The notes: a model not told the origin generated them from the sequence alone. A stretch of DNA of 64,000 nucleotides from Sphingobacteriales bacterium (GCA_003963365.1 RXJG01000001.1:519352-583351); one strand, 5' to 3'. Numbered from the stretch's first letter, positions 26,195 through 36,066 are shown. A program made the numbers and translations.

Positions 26195-27898
26195 ATGGCC
26201 GATTTAACCATAACCGACTCTTCTGTAATACAAAAGCCACTAGCCCGATTATGGCAGGTAATCAATCTAGAACGCCGTGAAATTGGCGCCATTTATTTCT
26301 ATTCAATTCTCAGCGGCCTTTTACAATTAAGTGTACCGCTTGGTGTGCAGGCCATTATCAATTTTGTTTTAGCCGGATCATTATCTACGTCTATGATAGT
26401 ATTGATTTTTCTGGTGGTGACGGGTGTATTTATGTCGGGGCTGATGCAGATTAATCAAATGCGAATCATTGAAAAAATACAGCAGCGCATATTTGCCCGT
26501 TATTCCTTTGAGTTTGCCTACCGTATACCCAAACTTGATTTAAAAAGTGTGGATGGGTATTATCTGCCCGAATTGGTAAATCGTTTTTTTGATACAGTGG
26601 CTTTTCAAAAAGGATTAAATAAGCTTTTACTGGACATTCCCATTGCCAGCGTACAAATTATTTTTGGCCTGGTATTGCTTTCACTTTATAACAGCATTTT
26701 TATCTTCTTCAGTATATTCCTGGTGGCTTTGTTATGGGCAATCATTTATTTCACCAGTGCAAAGGGATTAAGAACAAGTTTGCAGGAAAGTGAATACAAA
26801 TATGGCGTGGCAGGCTGGTTAGAAGAGTTGGCCAGGATTGCCAAGTCTTTTCATTTTTCCCGCAGTTCATCATTACCCTTGTCCAGAACAGATGAATATG
26901 TTACTGGATATATAAAGGCAAGAACCAGTCATTTCCGCATTTTAAAATTACAATACTGGACGCTCGTCATATTTAAAGTATTAATTACAGCTGCTATGCT
27001 GATTGTAGGTGGCGTGTTACTGGTACAGCAGCAAATTAACGTGGGCCAGTTTATTGCGGCTGAGATTGTGATTATTACTGTATTGAGTTCGGTTGAAAAA
27101 ATGATTGCCAGTCTTGACCAGGTGTATGATGTACTTACCAGTGTGGAGAAATTAGGAAAGGTAATAGATAAACCGCTTGAAAAAACCGGCACTTTAAAAT
27201 TAAACGCTGCAAAAAATGGTATTTCAATAACCATGGATGAAGTGAGCTTTGGTTACCAGCCAAACAATCACATCATCCGTAATATCAGTTTCACCGGTGC
27301 TGCGGGTACAAAAATTTGTATAATGGGTAATGATGGATCAGGTAAATCAACTATTTTGAAATTACTCACGGGTGCTTATACCGATTTTGAGGGAGCTATT
27401 ACTATTAACAATGTACCGGTAGGAAATTACAGCATTGAAAGTATAAGATCAGAAACCGGTATTCTGTTTTCGCAGCAGGATTTATTTCACGGAAGTTTAC
27501 TCGAGAATATTACATTAGGTCAAAACGAAATTTCAACAGACGAAGTAATTCACCTGGCTAATACCATCGGTTTATCAAATTTTATTCATTCATTAAAAGA
27601 TGGTTTTGATACACGTATTGATCCAACGGGAAGAAGATTATCTAAAGGGGTAATTCAAAAAACTTTGTTGCTGCGGGCATTGGTAGCATCACCTCATTTG
27701 TTATTACTGGAAGAACCCTGGCAGGGTCTGGAGGAACCGGTGCAACAAACGATAAAACAATACCTCATTAATAAAACACCGGGGATAACAGTACTGGTTG
27801 CTTCTAACGATGAAAGTTTTGCCCGTATGTGCCAGCATATTATTATTATTAAAGATGGCACTATTATCAAACAAGGTAAGCCATCAGAAATTTTTTAA
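26195..27898 (+). CDS. ABC transporter (fused membrane and ATPase domains), type I export
   Basis: 567 residues from the ATG at 26195; the in-frame TTG at 26138 lies inside the promoter. Six-helix ABC exporter membrane domain at about 35-310, ATPase domain 335-560. Walker A is intact (GNDGSGKST near 380). Other motifs deviate: signature LSKGV instead of LSGGQ, Walker B LLLLEEP with Glu in place of the Mg-binding Asp, and SND where the switch His is expected. No peptidase C39 domain precedes it. HlyD-type and TolC-type genes follow, so it should power export across both membranes, perhaps with altered ATP hydrolysis. The cargo is not encoded next to it. Confidence 0.9.
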   Translation: MADLTITDSSVIQKPLARLWQVINLERREIGAIYFYSILSGLLQLSVPLGVQAIINFVLAGSLSTSMIVLIFLVVTGVFMSGLMQINQMRIIEKIQQRIFARYSFEFAYRIPKLDLKSVDGYYLPELVNRFFDTVAFQKGLNKLLLDIPIASVQIIFGLVLLSLYNSIFIFFSIFLVALLWAIIYFTSAKGLRTSLQESEYKYGVAGWLEELARIAKSFHFSRSSSLPLSRTDEYVTGYIKARTSHFRILKLQYWTLVIFKVLITAAMLIVGGVLLVQQQINVGQFIAAEIVIITVLSSVEKMIASLDQVYDVLTSVEKLGKVIDKPLEKTGTLKLNAAKNGISITMDEVSFGYQPNNHIIRNISFTGAAGTKICIMGNDGSGKSTILKLLTGAYTDFEGAITINNVPVGNYSIESIRSETGILFSQQDLFHGSLLENITLGQNEISTDEVIHLANTIGLSNFIHSLKDGFDTRIDPTGRRLSKGVIQKTLLLRALVASPHLLLLEEPWQGLEEPVQQTIKQYLINKTPGITVLVASNDESFARMCQHIIIIKDGTIIKQGKPSEIF

Positions 27899-27910
27899 GG
27901 ATTAACAGCT

Positions 27911-29266
27911 ATGAATATTCAACTCTTAACACCTGATATAGAAAAAACATGCGGACAAAAGCTAACTGCTTTCGATCATGTTTATTTAAATAACAGGCGA
28001 AGTACGGTACGTAAATGGTTCTGGGGAATCATCATCTTCCTGGTTATCTTTTTATTTCTTCCGTGGACACAAAATATTCAGTCCAGCGGTTATGTCACCA
28101 CATTAAGACAAGAACAGCGGCCGCAGGAATTAAATAATATCATTCCGGGAAGGGTAGTAAAATGGTGGGTAAAAGAAGGTGACTTTGTAAAGAAAGGAGA
28201 TACCATTGTTCAGTTAGCTGAGATAAAAGATGCTTATCTCGATCCCAACTTATTGCAACGTACGCAGGAGCAATTAAACAATAAACAGGCAGCCGTTGAA
28301 TATTACGGCAGCAAAGTTGGTTCCACCGGGCAGCAAATTACAGCCCTGGAAAATGAAAGGGATATTAAACTGAATGCTATTGCACAAAAGATACAACAGG
28401 TAAAAAGAAAAATTGAAAGCGACAGCGCTGAGTTGCAGGCTGCCAGCAATGAGATGCAGGTAGCAGTGAGGCAAATAGAAGGCGCCACTAAAATGTACGA
28501 TGCAGGCGTAATTCCATTAACCGAATATGAAAGAAGAAAAGTTCAGCTTCAAAATGTAAAGGCCAAACAGTTAAAAGCTGAAAACAACTATAATAACAGT
28601 AAGCAGGACCTCATCATTGCCCAGTTAGATCAATCGGGAACGATACAGGATTATGCAGAGAAAATTTCCAAAGCACAGGGTGATAAATTCCAGGCATTAT
28701 CCCAAATAGGAACGGGCAAAGCAGAAATAGCCAAGTTGGAGGTGGATTACAACAATTACCGTATCCGCAGTGGACAATATTTTGTGCTGGCTCCGCAGGA
28801 TGGCCAGGTGATTAAAGCAAAAAAAGCCGGTCTTAATGAAATTGTAAAAGAAGGCGATATCATTGTTGAGATTGTTCCGAGGCAGGTGGAATATGCTGCT
28901 GAAATATGGGTTCGTCCAATGGATTTGCAATTGCTGAATATCGGTCAAAAAGTAAGATTTATGTTTGATGGGTATCCCGCTATTGTTTTTAGCGGATGGC
29001 CCCGGGCATCCTATGGAACCTTTGGAGGCAAAGTGGTAGCTATAGAAACTAATCGTAGTGAAAATGGAAAATTCAGAGTATTGGTGGCAGAAGATAAAGA
29101 AGACAGGCCATGGCCAAAAGATATGAAACTGGGCAACGGAGCTGTGAGTTTTGCTTTGTTAAAAGAAGTTACTATCTGGTACGAGTTATGGAGAAACGTC
29201 AATGGCTTTCCGCCAGATTATTATAAGATCAAAGAAGAAGGAAACGGTAAAGCGTCGAAAAAATGA
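27911..29266 (+). CDS. HlyD-family periplasmic adaptor
   Basis: 451 residues. One N-terminal membrane helix (FWGIIIFLVIFLFLPW, about 37-55), a lipoyl-like half (GRVVKWWVKEGDFVKKGDTIVQL, about 80-105), a long coiled coil (about 115-275), the second lipoyl half (LAPQDGQVIKAKKAGLNEIVKEGD) and a beta-barrel domain. It would link the ABC protein to the outer-membrane channel. Starts 12 bp after the ABC gene and its stop overlaps the TolC-like gene by 4 bp. Confidence 0.92.
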   Translation: MNIQLLTPDIEKTCGQKLTAFDHVYLNNRRSTVRKWFWGIIIFLVIFLFLPWTQNIQSSGYVTTLRQEQRPQELNNIIPGRVVKWWVKEGDFVKKGDTIVQLAEIKDAYLDPNLLQRTQEQLNNKQAAVEYYGSKVGSTGQQITALENERDIKLNAIAQKIQQVKRKIESDSAELQAASNEMQVAVRQIEGATKMYDAGVIPLTEYERRKVQLQNVKAKQLKAENNYNNSKQDLIIAQLDQSGTIQDYAEKISKAQGDKFQALSQIGTGKAEIAKLEVDYNNYRIRSGQYFVLAPQDGQVIKAKKAGLNEIVKEGDIIVEIVPRQVEYAAEIWVRPMDLQLLNIGQKVRFMFDGYPAIVFSGWPRASYGTFGGKVVAIETNRSENGKFRVLVAEDKEDRPWPKDMKLGNGAVSFALLKEVTIWYELWRNVNGFPPDYYKIKEEGNGKASKK

Positions 29267-30681
29267 TCTACTTAAAAATAAGAGTATTGGTTCTTTTGCC
29301 ATTGTTATGGTTGCCGGTAACACTGCTGGCACAGTCAGATAGTGTGAAAATTTTAAAAGAAGATGAATTTATTGCTGTGGTAAAAGCTTATCACCCGGTA
29401 GCAAAGCAGGGCTCATTACTGGTAGATATTGCTAAAGCTCAGTTAACTGCCATAAGAGGAAATTTTGACCCGGTTATACAAGCTGTCAATGATAAAAAAA
29501 CATTTGACGGGAAAAACTATTACAACTATACTAACAGCCAGTTAATGGTGCCTACCTGGTATGGAATTGAAGTAAGTGGTGGTTTTGAAAGAAACTTTGG
29601 TGATTTAATCAATCCCGAACTGACAGCCGGGAGAAGCAGCTATATGGGTGTTACGATTCCATTAGCAAAAAATTTAGTGATTGATAAACGAAGAGCAGCC
29701 TTACAGCAGGCAAAACTATTTACACAGCAAAGTGAGCAGGAGAGAAGAATCGTCATTAATGACCTGTTGCTGGATGCTTACGAAACATACTGGAACTGGA
29801 GCAAAGATTATCAACTGTACCAGATACTTACTAATGCTGTTGTATTAAATCAGCAGAGAATGCGGTTATTACGCATAAGTTTTGAACAGGGTGACAGAGC
29901 TAAAATTGATACAATTGAAGCAACGGCGCAACTGCAGAATTTACAACAACAACAGGCGGAAGCATTGCTGAAATTCCGGAAGTCATCATTTGCTTTATCT
30001 AATTTTTTATGGACAGAAAATAATGAACCAGCCTTTATATCAGAAAAGGTAATCCCCGACAGCATCTGGACGGGCATTAATACTTCAGCCTTTAAATTAG
30101 AAGCACTGGATTGGTGGATGCAGCAGGTGATGGGGAAACATCCAAAGTTGCAGGCAATGAATTTTAAGATCAAAAACCTGGAAGTGGAAAAGCGGTTGAA
30201 GTTCCAGAACCTGTTACCTAAAGTAGATGTGAAATATAATTTTTTACAAAAAGGCTACGAGCCATGGAAAAATATTACCGGTAATTTGCTGGATAATAAT
30301 TATAAGTTTGGCCTGGGGGTTTCTATGCCATTGTTTTTGCGACAGGGCAGGGGAGAATGGGAAGCTGCCAAATTAAAATTAAAAAGTACCTCTTACGAAA
30401 GACAACAACAACAACTGGAGATTGAAAATAAAGTTCGTTATCATTATATAGAGATTTTTAATCTGCAGCAGCAGGCTGAACTGCTGCAAAGTGTATTCAA
30501 TAATTATAATGAGCTCTATAAAGCGGAAGAATTACGATTTGCCTTAGGCGAAACATCCCTGTTTATACTTAACAGCCGGCAAAACCAGTTACTGTCATCA
30601 CAACAAAAATTATTAGAGGTAAAAGCAAAATTTTTTATTGCCCAGGCTTCGCTGCAATGGGCTTCCGGCAGTTTGCAATAA
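29263..30681 (+). CDS. TolC-family outer-membrane efflux protein
   Basis: 472 residues with an N-terminal signal peptide (cleavage after LLAQ, about residue 24). Two long helical repeats (for example DLLLDAYETYWNWSKDYQL and the C-terminal RFALGETSLFILNSRQNQL) are typical of TolC subunits. It forms the exit duct of the preceding ABC/HlyD pair; the ATGA overlap with the HlyD gene shows one transcription unit. No lipobox is seen. Confidence 0.92.
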   Translation: MIYLKIRVLVLLPLLWLPVTLLAQSDSVKILKEDEFIAVVKAYHPVAKQGSLLVDIAKAQLTAIRGNFDPVIQAVNDKKTFDGKNYYNYTNSQLMVPTWYGIEVSGGFERNFGDLINPELTAGRSSYMGVTIPLAKNLVIDKRRAALQQAKLFTQQSEQERRIVINDLLLDAYETYWNWSKDYQLYQILTNAVVLNQQRMRLLRISFEQGDRAKIDTIEATAQLQNLQQQQAEALLKFRKSSFALSNFLWTENNEPAFISEKVIPDSIWTGINTSAFKLEALDWWMQQVMGKHPKLQAMNFKIKNLEVEKRLKFQNLLPKVDVKYNFLQKGYEPWKNITGNLLDNNYKFGLGVSMPLFLRQGRGEWEAAKLKLKSTSYERQQQQLEIENKVRYHYIEIFNLQQQAELLQSVFNNYNELYKAEELRFALGETSLFILNSRQNQLLSSQQKLLEVKAKFFIAQASLQWASGSLQ

Positions 30682-30829
30682 AAAAAATACGGAATACTAA
30701 TCCTGTTTCTATTGAAATTTATTAGTATAAAGTATTTAATTTGCCGGGTATTTTTTGTTTCATTTTAATTATGAACGGTACTTTTAAAATACAGTTTTCC
30801 ACGATTTTTGTGGGGCTTAAAACTTAATT

Positions 30830-32680
30830 ATGAAAATAAAATTTTGCTTTCTTCTGTTAATCACCTGTATTTCCGGTACTTTAATGGCCCAGGATATTTA
30901 TAAATATTCTGTTGATCTTACCAAACTTACCAATGATGAATTACAGGTTGAATTGATTAGCCCGAAAGTTTCCAAATCGGAAATAATATTTTACATGCCT
31001 AAAATTGTTCCCGGTACCTATAATATAAGTGACTTTGGAAAATTTGTAAAAAATGTAAAAGCTTTTGATAAAGCAGGTAAATCTTTACCCGTTGCGATAC
31101 AAACAGACTCTAATGCATGGAAAATAAAAAATGCCAGTAAACTTTACAGGATCACTTATACGGTAGAAGATACATGGGATGCAAAATTCAAACACAATGT
31201 GTACGAGATGGCGGGAACCAATTTTGAGGAAGGTAAAAATTTTTCAATCAACAACTGCGGCATTTTTGGTTACCTGGATGGGATGAAGAAACTGCCATTT
31301 GAATTAAACTTTACCAGGCCAGCTGATTTTTATGCATCTACCGCCCTTGTTCCCATTAGTACCGGAAAAGATAAGGATGTATTTCGCTGCGAAAATGCTG
31401 ACCGGTTGTACGATTCACCAATTATGTTTTGTGTGCCGGACACAATCACTATCAAAGTAGGTGTAACTGATGTGCTGGTTTCTGTTTACTCTCCTAAACA
31501 CCTGGTTACTTCAAAAGGGGTGGCCGAAAACCTGAAAACGTTATTGTTTGCAGCTAAAAATTACCTGGGTGGTAAATTGCCTGTTAACCGGTATGCATTT
31601 ATCTATTATTTTAACAGTGAGCAGCCCATGGTACAGGGACAGGGAGCATGGGAACATTCCTACTCCAGTTTTTATAGTATGCGGGAAAGACCGGAGAAAG
31701 ATGCGATGGCCCAAATTATTGATTTTTCATCGCATGAATTCTTTCACATCATCACCCCATTAAATATTTGCTCCAAAGAAGTAAGAGAATTTAATTTTAA
31801 TAAAGCTGTTTTGTCAAAACATTTATGGTTGTATGAAGGTTCAACCGAGTACGATGCACATCATACACAGGTTACACAGGGAATGATTACACCGGAGGAA
31901 TATTTAAAACGCTTGTCCCAGAAGATATTCTTCTCACGGAAATTCCTAAACGATACCCTACCCTTTACGCAATTGAGTTTAGGCAGTGCAGATAAATATA
32001 ACCAGCAATATTATAATGTATACCAAAAAGGCGCTTTAATCAATGCCTGTCTTGATTTGCTGCTGAATAAGCTTTCTGATGGTAACTATGGCGTTCATAA
32101 TCTCAAGCATGACCTGTCCTTACTTTATGGCCCAAAAAATTATTTTAATGATGATGAATTGTTCGATAAAATAGCCTCATTAACTTATCCTGAAGTGAGA
32201 ACTTTCTTTAGCAAATATGTGGAGGGCAACCTTGCTATACCGTATGAAGAGTTTTTTGGATATGCAGGAGTAAAATATATACCTAAACGGGAAACAGAAT
32301 CATTTTCATTGGGTGGATTTACGGCCGGTGTTAATGAGGCCGGTAATGTGGTTGTAGATAATATTCGCAGGATAAATGATTTTGGAAGAAAAATGGGATA
32401 CCAAAAAGGTGATGAACTGGTAAGTTTAAATGGGGAGCCTGTTCATGCCGAAGATTTTGCACAACAGGCCTCAACGTTTCTTTCAACCCTTAAAGAAGGA
32501 GATACTATTACAGTAGTGGTAAAACGAAAAAATACAAGCGGCTCCATTGAAACAATCACTATTTCGGCACCGGCAATGAAGGTGAAAAAGACAGAAGAAC
32601 ATGTGCTGGAGTTTGATCCGGATGCAACCCCCGGGCAACTCAAAATTCGTAATGCCTGGCTGAACTTGTGCAAAAAATAA
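30830..32680 (+). CDS. M61-family metallopeptidase with PDZ domain
   Basis: 616 residues. Signal peptide ends after LMAQ. The N-terminal beta domain contains the family's PGTYNISDFGKFVKN-type stretch; the zinc site is HEFFH (about residue 304) with the third ligand Glu in LWLYEGSTEY. A C-terminal PDZ domain covers about 510-590 (GYQKGDELVSLNGEPV). M61 enzymes are glycyl aminopeptidases; in Bacteroidota they are exported and their substrate is not known. A shared terminator follows. Confidence 0.93.
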   Translation: MKIKFCFLLLITCISGTLMAQDIYKYSVDLTKLTNDELQVELISPKVSKSEIIFYMPKIVPGTYNISDFGKFVKNVKAFDKAGKSLPVAIQTDSNAWKIKNASKLYRITYTVEDTWDAKFKHNVYEMAGTNFEEGKNFSINNCGIFGYLDGMKKLPFELNFTRPADFYASTALVPISTGKDKDVFRCENADRLYDSPIMFCVPDTITIKVGVTDVLVSVYSPKHLVTSKGVAENLKTLLFAAKNYLGGKLPVNRYAFIYYFNSEQPMVQGQGAWEHSYSSFYSMRERPEKDAMAQIIDFSSHEFFHIITPLNICSKEVREFNFNKAVLSKHLWLYEGSTEYDAHHTQVTQGMITPEEYLKRLSQKIFFSRKFLNDTLPFTQLSLGSADKYNQQYYNVYQKGALINACLDLLLNKLSDGNYGVHNLKHDLSLLYGPKNYFNDDELFDKIASLTYPEVRTFFSKYVEGNLAIPYEEFFGYAGVKYIPKRETESFSLGGFTAGVNEAGNVVVDNIRRINDFGRKMGYQKGDELVSLNGEPVHAEDFAQQASTFLSTLKEGDTITVVVKRKNTSGSIETITISAPAMKVKKTEEHVLEFDPDATPGQLKIRNAWLNLCKK

Positions 32681-32695
32681 AAATGAAAAAAAAAT

Positions 32696-32724
32696 AAAAC
32701 CCTGTTTAACATACAGGGTTTTTT
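32696..32724. terminator. Bidirectional terminator
   Basis: AAAACCCTGT (32696-32705) pairs with ACAGGGTTTT (32713-32722), followed by Ts on the right and preceded by As on the left. It separates the convergent M61 gene and the 32740 gene. Confidence 0.85.
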
Positions 32725-32739
32725 ATAACATAAAAGGGA

Positions 32740-32949
32740 TTAGTTTAACTGGATGCAGCTAATACCATTACCGGTAACTAATTCAATAATGGTATCAACC
32801 GGAATATTTTCGCCGGTAACCCTTAGTATTTTATCACAGTCGTGCAAGTCGAAATTTACGCTGCAATGAGGAAGATGCTCATTCAGCAGGCAAATGATGG
32901 AAAATGCCTGTTCTTTATCAATTACATTGGTTTTAAAAATTTCCAGCAT
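32740..32949 (-). CDS. Small hypothetical protein, ferredoxin-like pattern
   Basis: 69 residues. The alternation of strands and helices (EIFKTNV, helix, HCSVNFDLHDCDKILRVTG, helix, GISCIQLN) suggests an HMA-like ferredoxin fold, and similar short proteins are frequent in Bacteroidota. It lacks the CxxC metal site. It is the last gene of the long leftward run and lies 3 bp after the DUF1801 gene, followed by a good terminator, which supports it as real. Confidence 0.65.
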   Translation of the reverse strand: MLEIFKTNVIDKEQAFSIICLLNEHLPHCSVNFDLHDCDKILRVTGENIPVDTIIELVTGNGISCIQLN

Positions 32950-32952
32950 GAC

Positions 32953-33336
32953 CTATTTCTTTTTTTCTGCAGCTTTTGCTTCATTTTCTTTTAAACGAAA
33001 TTTTACTATCCGCTCAATCAGTTTTAAGGGTAGTTTTTCATCTAATGGAAACTGAACTGAACCTTTACCTGTTTTGTAAACAGATAAATCTTTTTTGAAA
33101 GCTTCATGTCCTGTTGGTGTTGCATAAAAACCAATATGCTGTTCATAGCCGGCAAAATAAACCAGCGGTTTCCCAATGTATTTATAAGCCGCCATACCAT
33201 AACTCACCGATTCATCCGCTTTGGGGGCAGTAGTTTTTATAAGCTTTCTCATTTGTTTTAAATACGGTTGTGCGGCCTTTGGAGCTGCCTCAATATATTC
33301 ATCAACTGTTACCGGTGGTTTGCTTGCTTTTTTCAT
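32953..33336 (-). CDS. DUF1801 domain protein
   Basis: 127 residues with the YdhG/DUF1801 pattern: DEYIEAAPKAAQPYLKQMRKLI, DESVSYGMAAYKY, and HIGFYATPTG. This fold is related to frataxin-like CyaY proteins; members are suggested iron-handling or stress proteins. Its start overlaps the stop of the GNAT gene by 4 bp. Other DUF1801 genes occur at 46963 and 63024. Confidence 0.88.
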   Translation of the reverse strand: MKKASKPPVTVDEYIEAAPKAAQPYLKQMRKLIKTTAPKADESVSYGMAAYKYIGKPLVYFAGYEQHIGFYATPTGHEAFKKDLSVYKTGKGSVQFPLDEKLPLKLIERIVKFRLKENEAKAAEKKK

Positions 33337-33758
33337 AACCAGTTATAATTTAAAACTCCTTTTTTTCTTGGAATACTGAATGCCCTGTTTTCTTTATCAA
33401 ATCCAACTTTAGGATAATACTCAAAAGCAGATGGGACAGACAACAGCAGTATCATTGTTTGTTCTTCCAGTCTTTCTCTTGTTAAGTCAATCAACCTTTT
33501 ACCAATTTTATGTTTCTGGTAATCGGTATGTACTGCTAAATCTGCCAGGTAAGTACACCATGTCCAGTCTGTGATACACCGGCATACGCCTACTAATTTT
33601 TCACCATCCCATGCCGTAATGATAAAATTAGAGCTGTCGTACATTTTCTTCATTCGTTCTTTGTCATTCACTGGTCGCGGCAGTCCACAGTTTTTATACA
33701 GTTCAATTACTTTTTCTATAGGAGGTACTTCATTAAACCGGTAACTTATTTCCATCAC
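33333..33758 (-). CDS. GNAT family N-acetyltransferase
   Basis: 141 residues. YLADLAVHTDYQKHKIGKRL (about residue 80-100) is the acetyl-CoA binding strand-turn-helix with the Q-x-x-G-x-G/K-like loop, and SAFEYYPKVGFD closes the fold. Substrate unknown. The second Met (33755) is an equally likely start. Coupled to the DUF1801 gene by a 4-bp overlap. Confidence 0.85.
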   Translation of the reverse strand: MMEISYRFNEVPPIEKVIELYKNCGLPRPVNDKERMKKMYDSSNFIITAWDGEKLVGVCRCITDWTWCTYLADLAVHTDYQKHKIGKRLIDLTRERLEEQTMILLLSVPSAFEYYPKVGFDKENRAFSIPRKKGVLNYNWL

Positions 33759-33781
33759 AGCATATTTTAATTTCTATACAG

Positions 33782-34345
33782 TTATTTAGTATAATGTAAA
33801 CAAACCACCCGGCACGAATCAAATGTTATTGTAGAAGCCAGTGTATATTTTGTTTTTTGATCTATTCCTTTAAATAAAGAAATTCCGTTACCCATTAATA
33901 CGGGGTTTACAAATAAATACATTTCATCCACCAGGTCCTGACTGAACAAATAATGCACTGCGGACGGACTTCCGAAAACCAGCACACTATTAGCTGATTT
34001 TTCTTTGATTTTTTTTACTGTTGTCAAATCACCTGTAATAAAATGAGTCTTATCCCTGTCACTGCCCTGCATAGATTTGGAAAGAACATACTTGTTTACT
34101 TTCAAATACCATTCGGAATGTTCTTTGTCATGTTTGGAAGCATTTGACTTATTGCCTGCCACCGGCCAGTAAGCATCCATCATTTCAAAAGTTTTTCTTC
34201 CATATAAAGCTGTATCAGCATTATTGGTAAGTTTACCTACAAACTCAAACAGGGTGTTATCCAGGCTAATCCAATCCATTTCACCATTTGGCCCGGCAAC
34301 AAAACCATCTATTGTAATATGCTCGGATATAATCAGCTTACCCAT
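33782..34345 (-). CDS. Dihydrofolate-reductase-fold protein (RibD C-terminal type)
   Basis: 187 residues. IISEHITIDGFVAGPNGEMDW at the start, TALYGRKTFEMM in the middle and VFGSPSAVHYLFSQDLVDEMYLFVNPV near the end show the RibD-C/DHFR-like fold. These genes are common in ECF-linked clusters with VOC and DoxX genes; they are not housekeeping folA. Starts 2 bp after the DoxX gene. Confidence 0.88.
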   Translation of the reverse strand: MGKLIISEHITIDGFVAGPNGEMDWISLDNTLFEFVGKLTNNADTALYGRKTFEMMDAYWPVAGNKSNASKHDKEHSEWYLKVNKYVLSKSMQGSDRDKTHFITGDLTTVKKIKEKSANSVLVFGSPSAVHYLFSQDLVDEMYLFVNPVLMGNGISLFKGIDQKTKYTLASTITFDSCRVVCLHYTK

Positions 34346-34347
34346 AA

Positions 34348-34725
34348 TTATGACTTATTCAGTTTGGTCCAGAAATAATAAGACAGCATGCCTGCAGCAA
34401 ACCAAATGAGCATTCCAAGTATTCCCGGGTCAAGTGATGGAAATGCTCTTAGCATCGAATAGACGGCGCCAACTAAATCAAAGAATAAACCGGCATAGGC
34501 CCACTCTTTTATTGTTTTTAATCCCGGAATTAAAATGGCAATTGAACCCACAATTTTGGCAATGCTGATAAACTGGATAAAGTAGTTGGGAAAACCCATC
34601 CCATCATGTATCATTTTTACAGCATTTTCTGATGGGCCGATACCACCAACTGCAGAAAAAATCATTAAGGCAGCAAATAAAATGGTGAAAATCCAGTAAA
34701 GAGTTTTTGTTGTTTTAGTTGTCAT
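34348..34725 (-). CDS. DoxX family membrane protein
   Basis: 125 residues with four membrane helices. The opening KTLYWIFTILFAALMIFSAVGGI and the segment IAILIPGLKTIKEWAYAGLFFDLVGA are typical for DoxX-like proteins. Role unknown; in related bacteria it accompanies SRPBCC, VOC and DHFR-like genes, as here. Confidence 0.85.
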   Translation of the reverse strand: MTTKTTKTLYWIFTILFAALMIFSAVGGIGPSENAVKMIHDGMGFPNYFIQFISIAKIVGSIAILIPGLKTIKEWAYAGLFFDLVGAVYSMLRAFPSLDPGILGMLIWFAAGMLSYYFWTKLNKS

Positions 34726-34754
34726 GTTGATAGTTGGTTTTAATGCTTAAAAAT

Positions 34755-35597
34755 TTATTGTGCAACAGCTTCTAACCGGGCTATATCAAACTTTTTCATT
34801 TTCATAAATGCCTGCATCACTTTAGTTCCTTTGTCCGGGTCGTTCATCCACTTCCCTAAATTAGCCGGAACAATTTGCCAGCTTACGCCAAATTTATCTT
34901 TCAGCCAGCCGCACATACTTTCTTCACCGCCTTCTGTAAGTTTATTCCAGTAATAATCAATTTCTTCCTGTGTATCACAATCAACCACCAATGAAACTCC
35001 TTCATTAAAAGTATAAGCATGTTCACCCGGGCCATCCATTATAATTACATTATACCCGTTGAGTTTGCATTCAGCAAACATTACTTTGCCGGCATTTGCA
35101 TCGCCGGCCGGATAATGAATCAATGGATTTACTGATGAGTTATTAAAAATGGATGTATAAAAATGAATCGCTTCTTCTGCACGGCCAAAGTTTTTTCCGG
35201 TAAACAACATGGAAGGGGAGAGGGTTTGCTTATCACCCTGTTGATAAACCACTGAAATTTGCCATGTCATTCCGTATTTATCTTTTACCCAACCATAACG
35301 TTCACTCCAGGGATATTTATTGATGGGCATTAATGCCTGTCCGCCGTTGATCAGTTTATCCCACACGGCATTAGTTTCCGCTACCGTTTCGCATAATACA
35401 AATAAAGAAACAGATGGATTAATGCTGTACAGTGGGCCACCATTAAGTCCCATAATTTTCTTTCCGGAAATACTAAAAATGGAAACAAAGGGGTTCTCCG
35501 AACAAATTGTTGCGTCTTTAAAAACACTGCAATAAAATGCGGCGGCTTCTTTTGCCTGTGTATCAAACCACAGGCATGGATAAATACTGTTATTCAT
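34755..35597 (-). CDS. VOC superfamily protein, two PhnB-like domains
   Basis: 280 residues holding two copies of the PhnB-like (3-demethylubiquinone methyltransferase-like) VOC domain. First copy, about 1-125: YPCLWFDTQAKEAAAFYCSVF and YGWVKDKYGMTWQISV; second copy, about 130-275: EAIHFYTSIFNNSSV and CGWLKDKFGVSWQIVP. The usual metal-binding residues are not obvious. Function unknown; one of five VOC genes in this run. Confidence 0.88.
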   Translation of the reverse strand: MNNSIYPCLWFDTQAKEAAAFYCSVFKDATICSENPFVSIFSISGKKIMGLNGGPLYSINPSVSLFVLCETVAETNAVWDKLINGGQALMPINKYPWSERYGWVKDKYGMTWQISVVYQQGDKQTLSPSMLFTGKNFGRAEEAIHFYTSIFNNSSVNPLIHYPAGDANAGKVMFAECKLNGYNVIIMDGPGEHAYTFNEGVSLVVDCDTQEEIDYYWNKLTEGGEESMCGWLKDKFGVSWQIVPANLGKWMNDPDKGTKVMQAFMKMKKFDIARLEAVAQ

Positions 35598-35640
35598 TGT
35601 TGATGATTTATTATTGCGGGTAAAATTATTTTTTGTCTTT

Positions 35641-36066
35641 TTATTTTAAGCTAAAGTCAACCATCCATTCAATTCCATATTTATCCCGAAACATTCCAAA
35701 ATATGAACCCCAGGGACTATCACCAATCGGCATCTCTATTTGCCCGCCGGCTGAAAGCCCGTTAAATAATTTATCCGCTTCTTCTTTGCTTTCGGCAGTG
35801 ATTACAATTTTACTTCTGTTTTCATTTTCATTGGTTCGTCCCAAACTTTCCGGAACATCATTTGCCATCAGCATACTGCTTTTACCAATGGGCAAAGCAA
35901 TATGCATAATTTTATTTTCTTCTTTTTCCGCCACCTGGAAATCCTCGTTTGCAATATCTTTAAAGCGTATAACTGCAGCAAACTCCCCGCCAAATGCTGA
36001 TTTGTAAAAATTAAATGCTTCTTCAGCATTACCGTTAAAGTTGATGTGAGGATTGATACTTGCCAT
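35641..36066 (-). CDS. VOC family protein (PhnB-like)
   Basis: 141 residues, one PhnB-like domain: INPHINFNGNAEEAFNFYKSAFGGEF and WGSYFGMFRDKYGIEWMVDF at the two ends. The catalytic metal site of glyoxalase I cannot be identified, so a fold name is safer than an activity. The next upstream VOC gene is 129 bp away. Confidence 0.88.
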   Translation of the reverse strand: MASINPHINFNGNAEEAFNFYKSAFGGEFAAVIRFKDIANEDFQVAEKEENKIMHIALPIGKSSMLMANDVPESLGRTNENENRSKIVITAESKEEADKLFNGLSAGGQIEMPIGDSPWGSYFGMFRDKYGIEWMVDFSLK

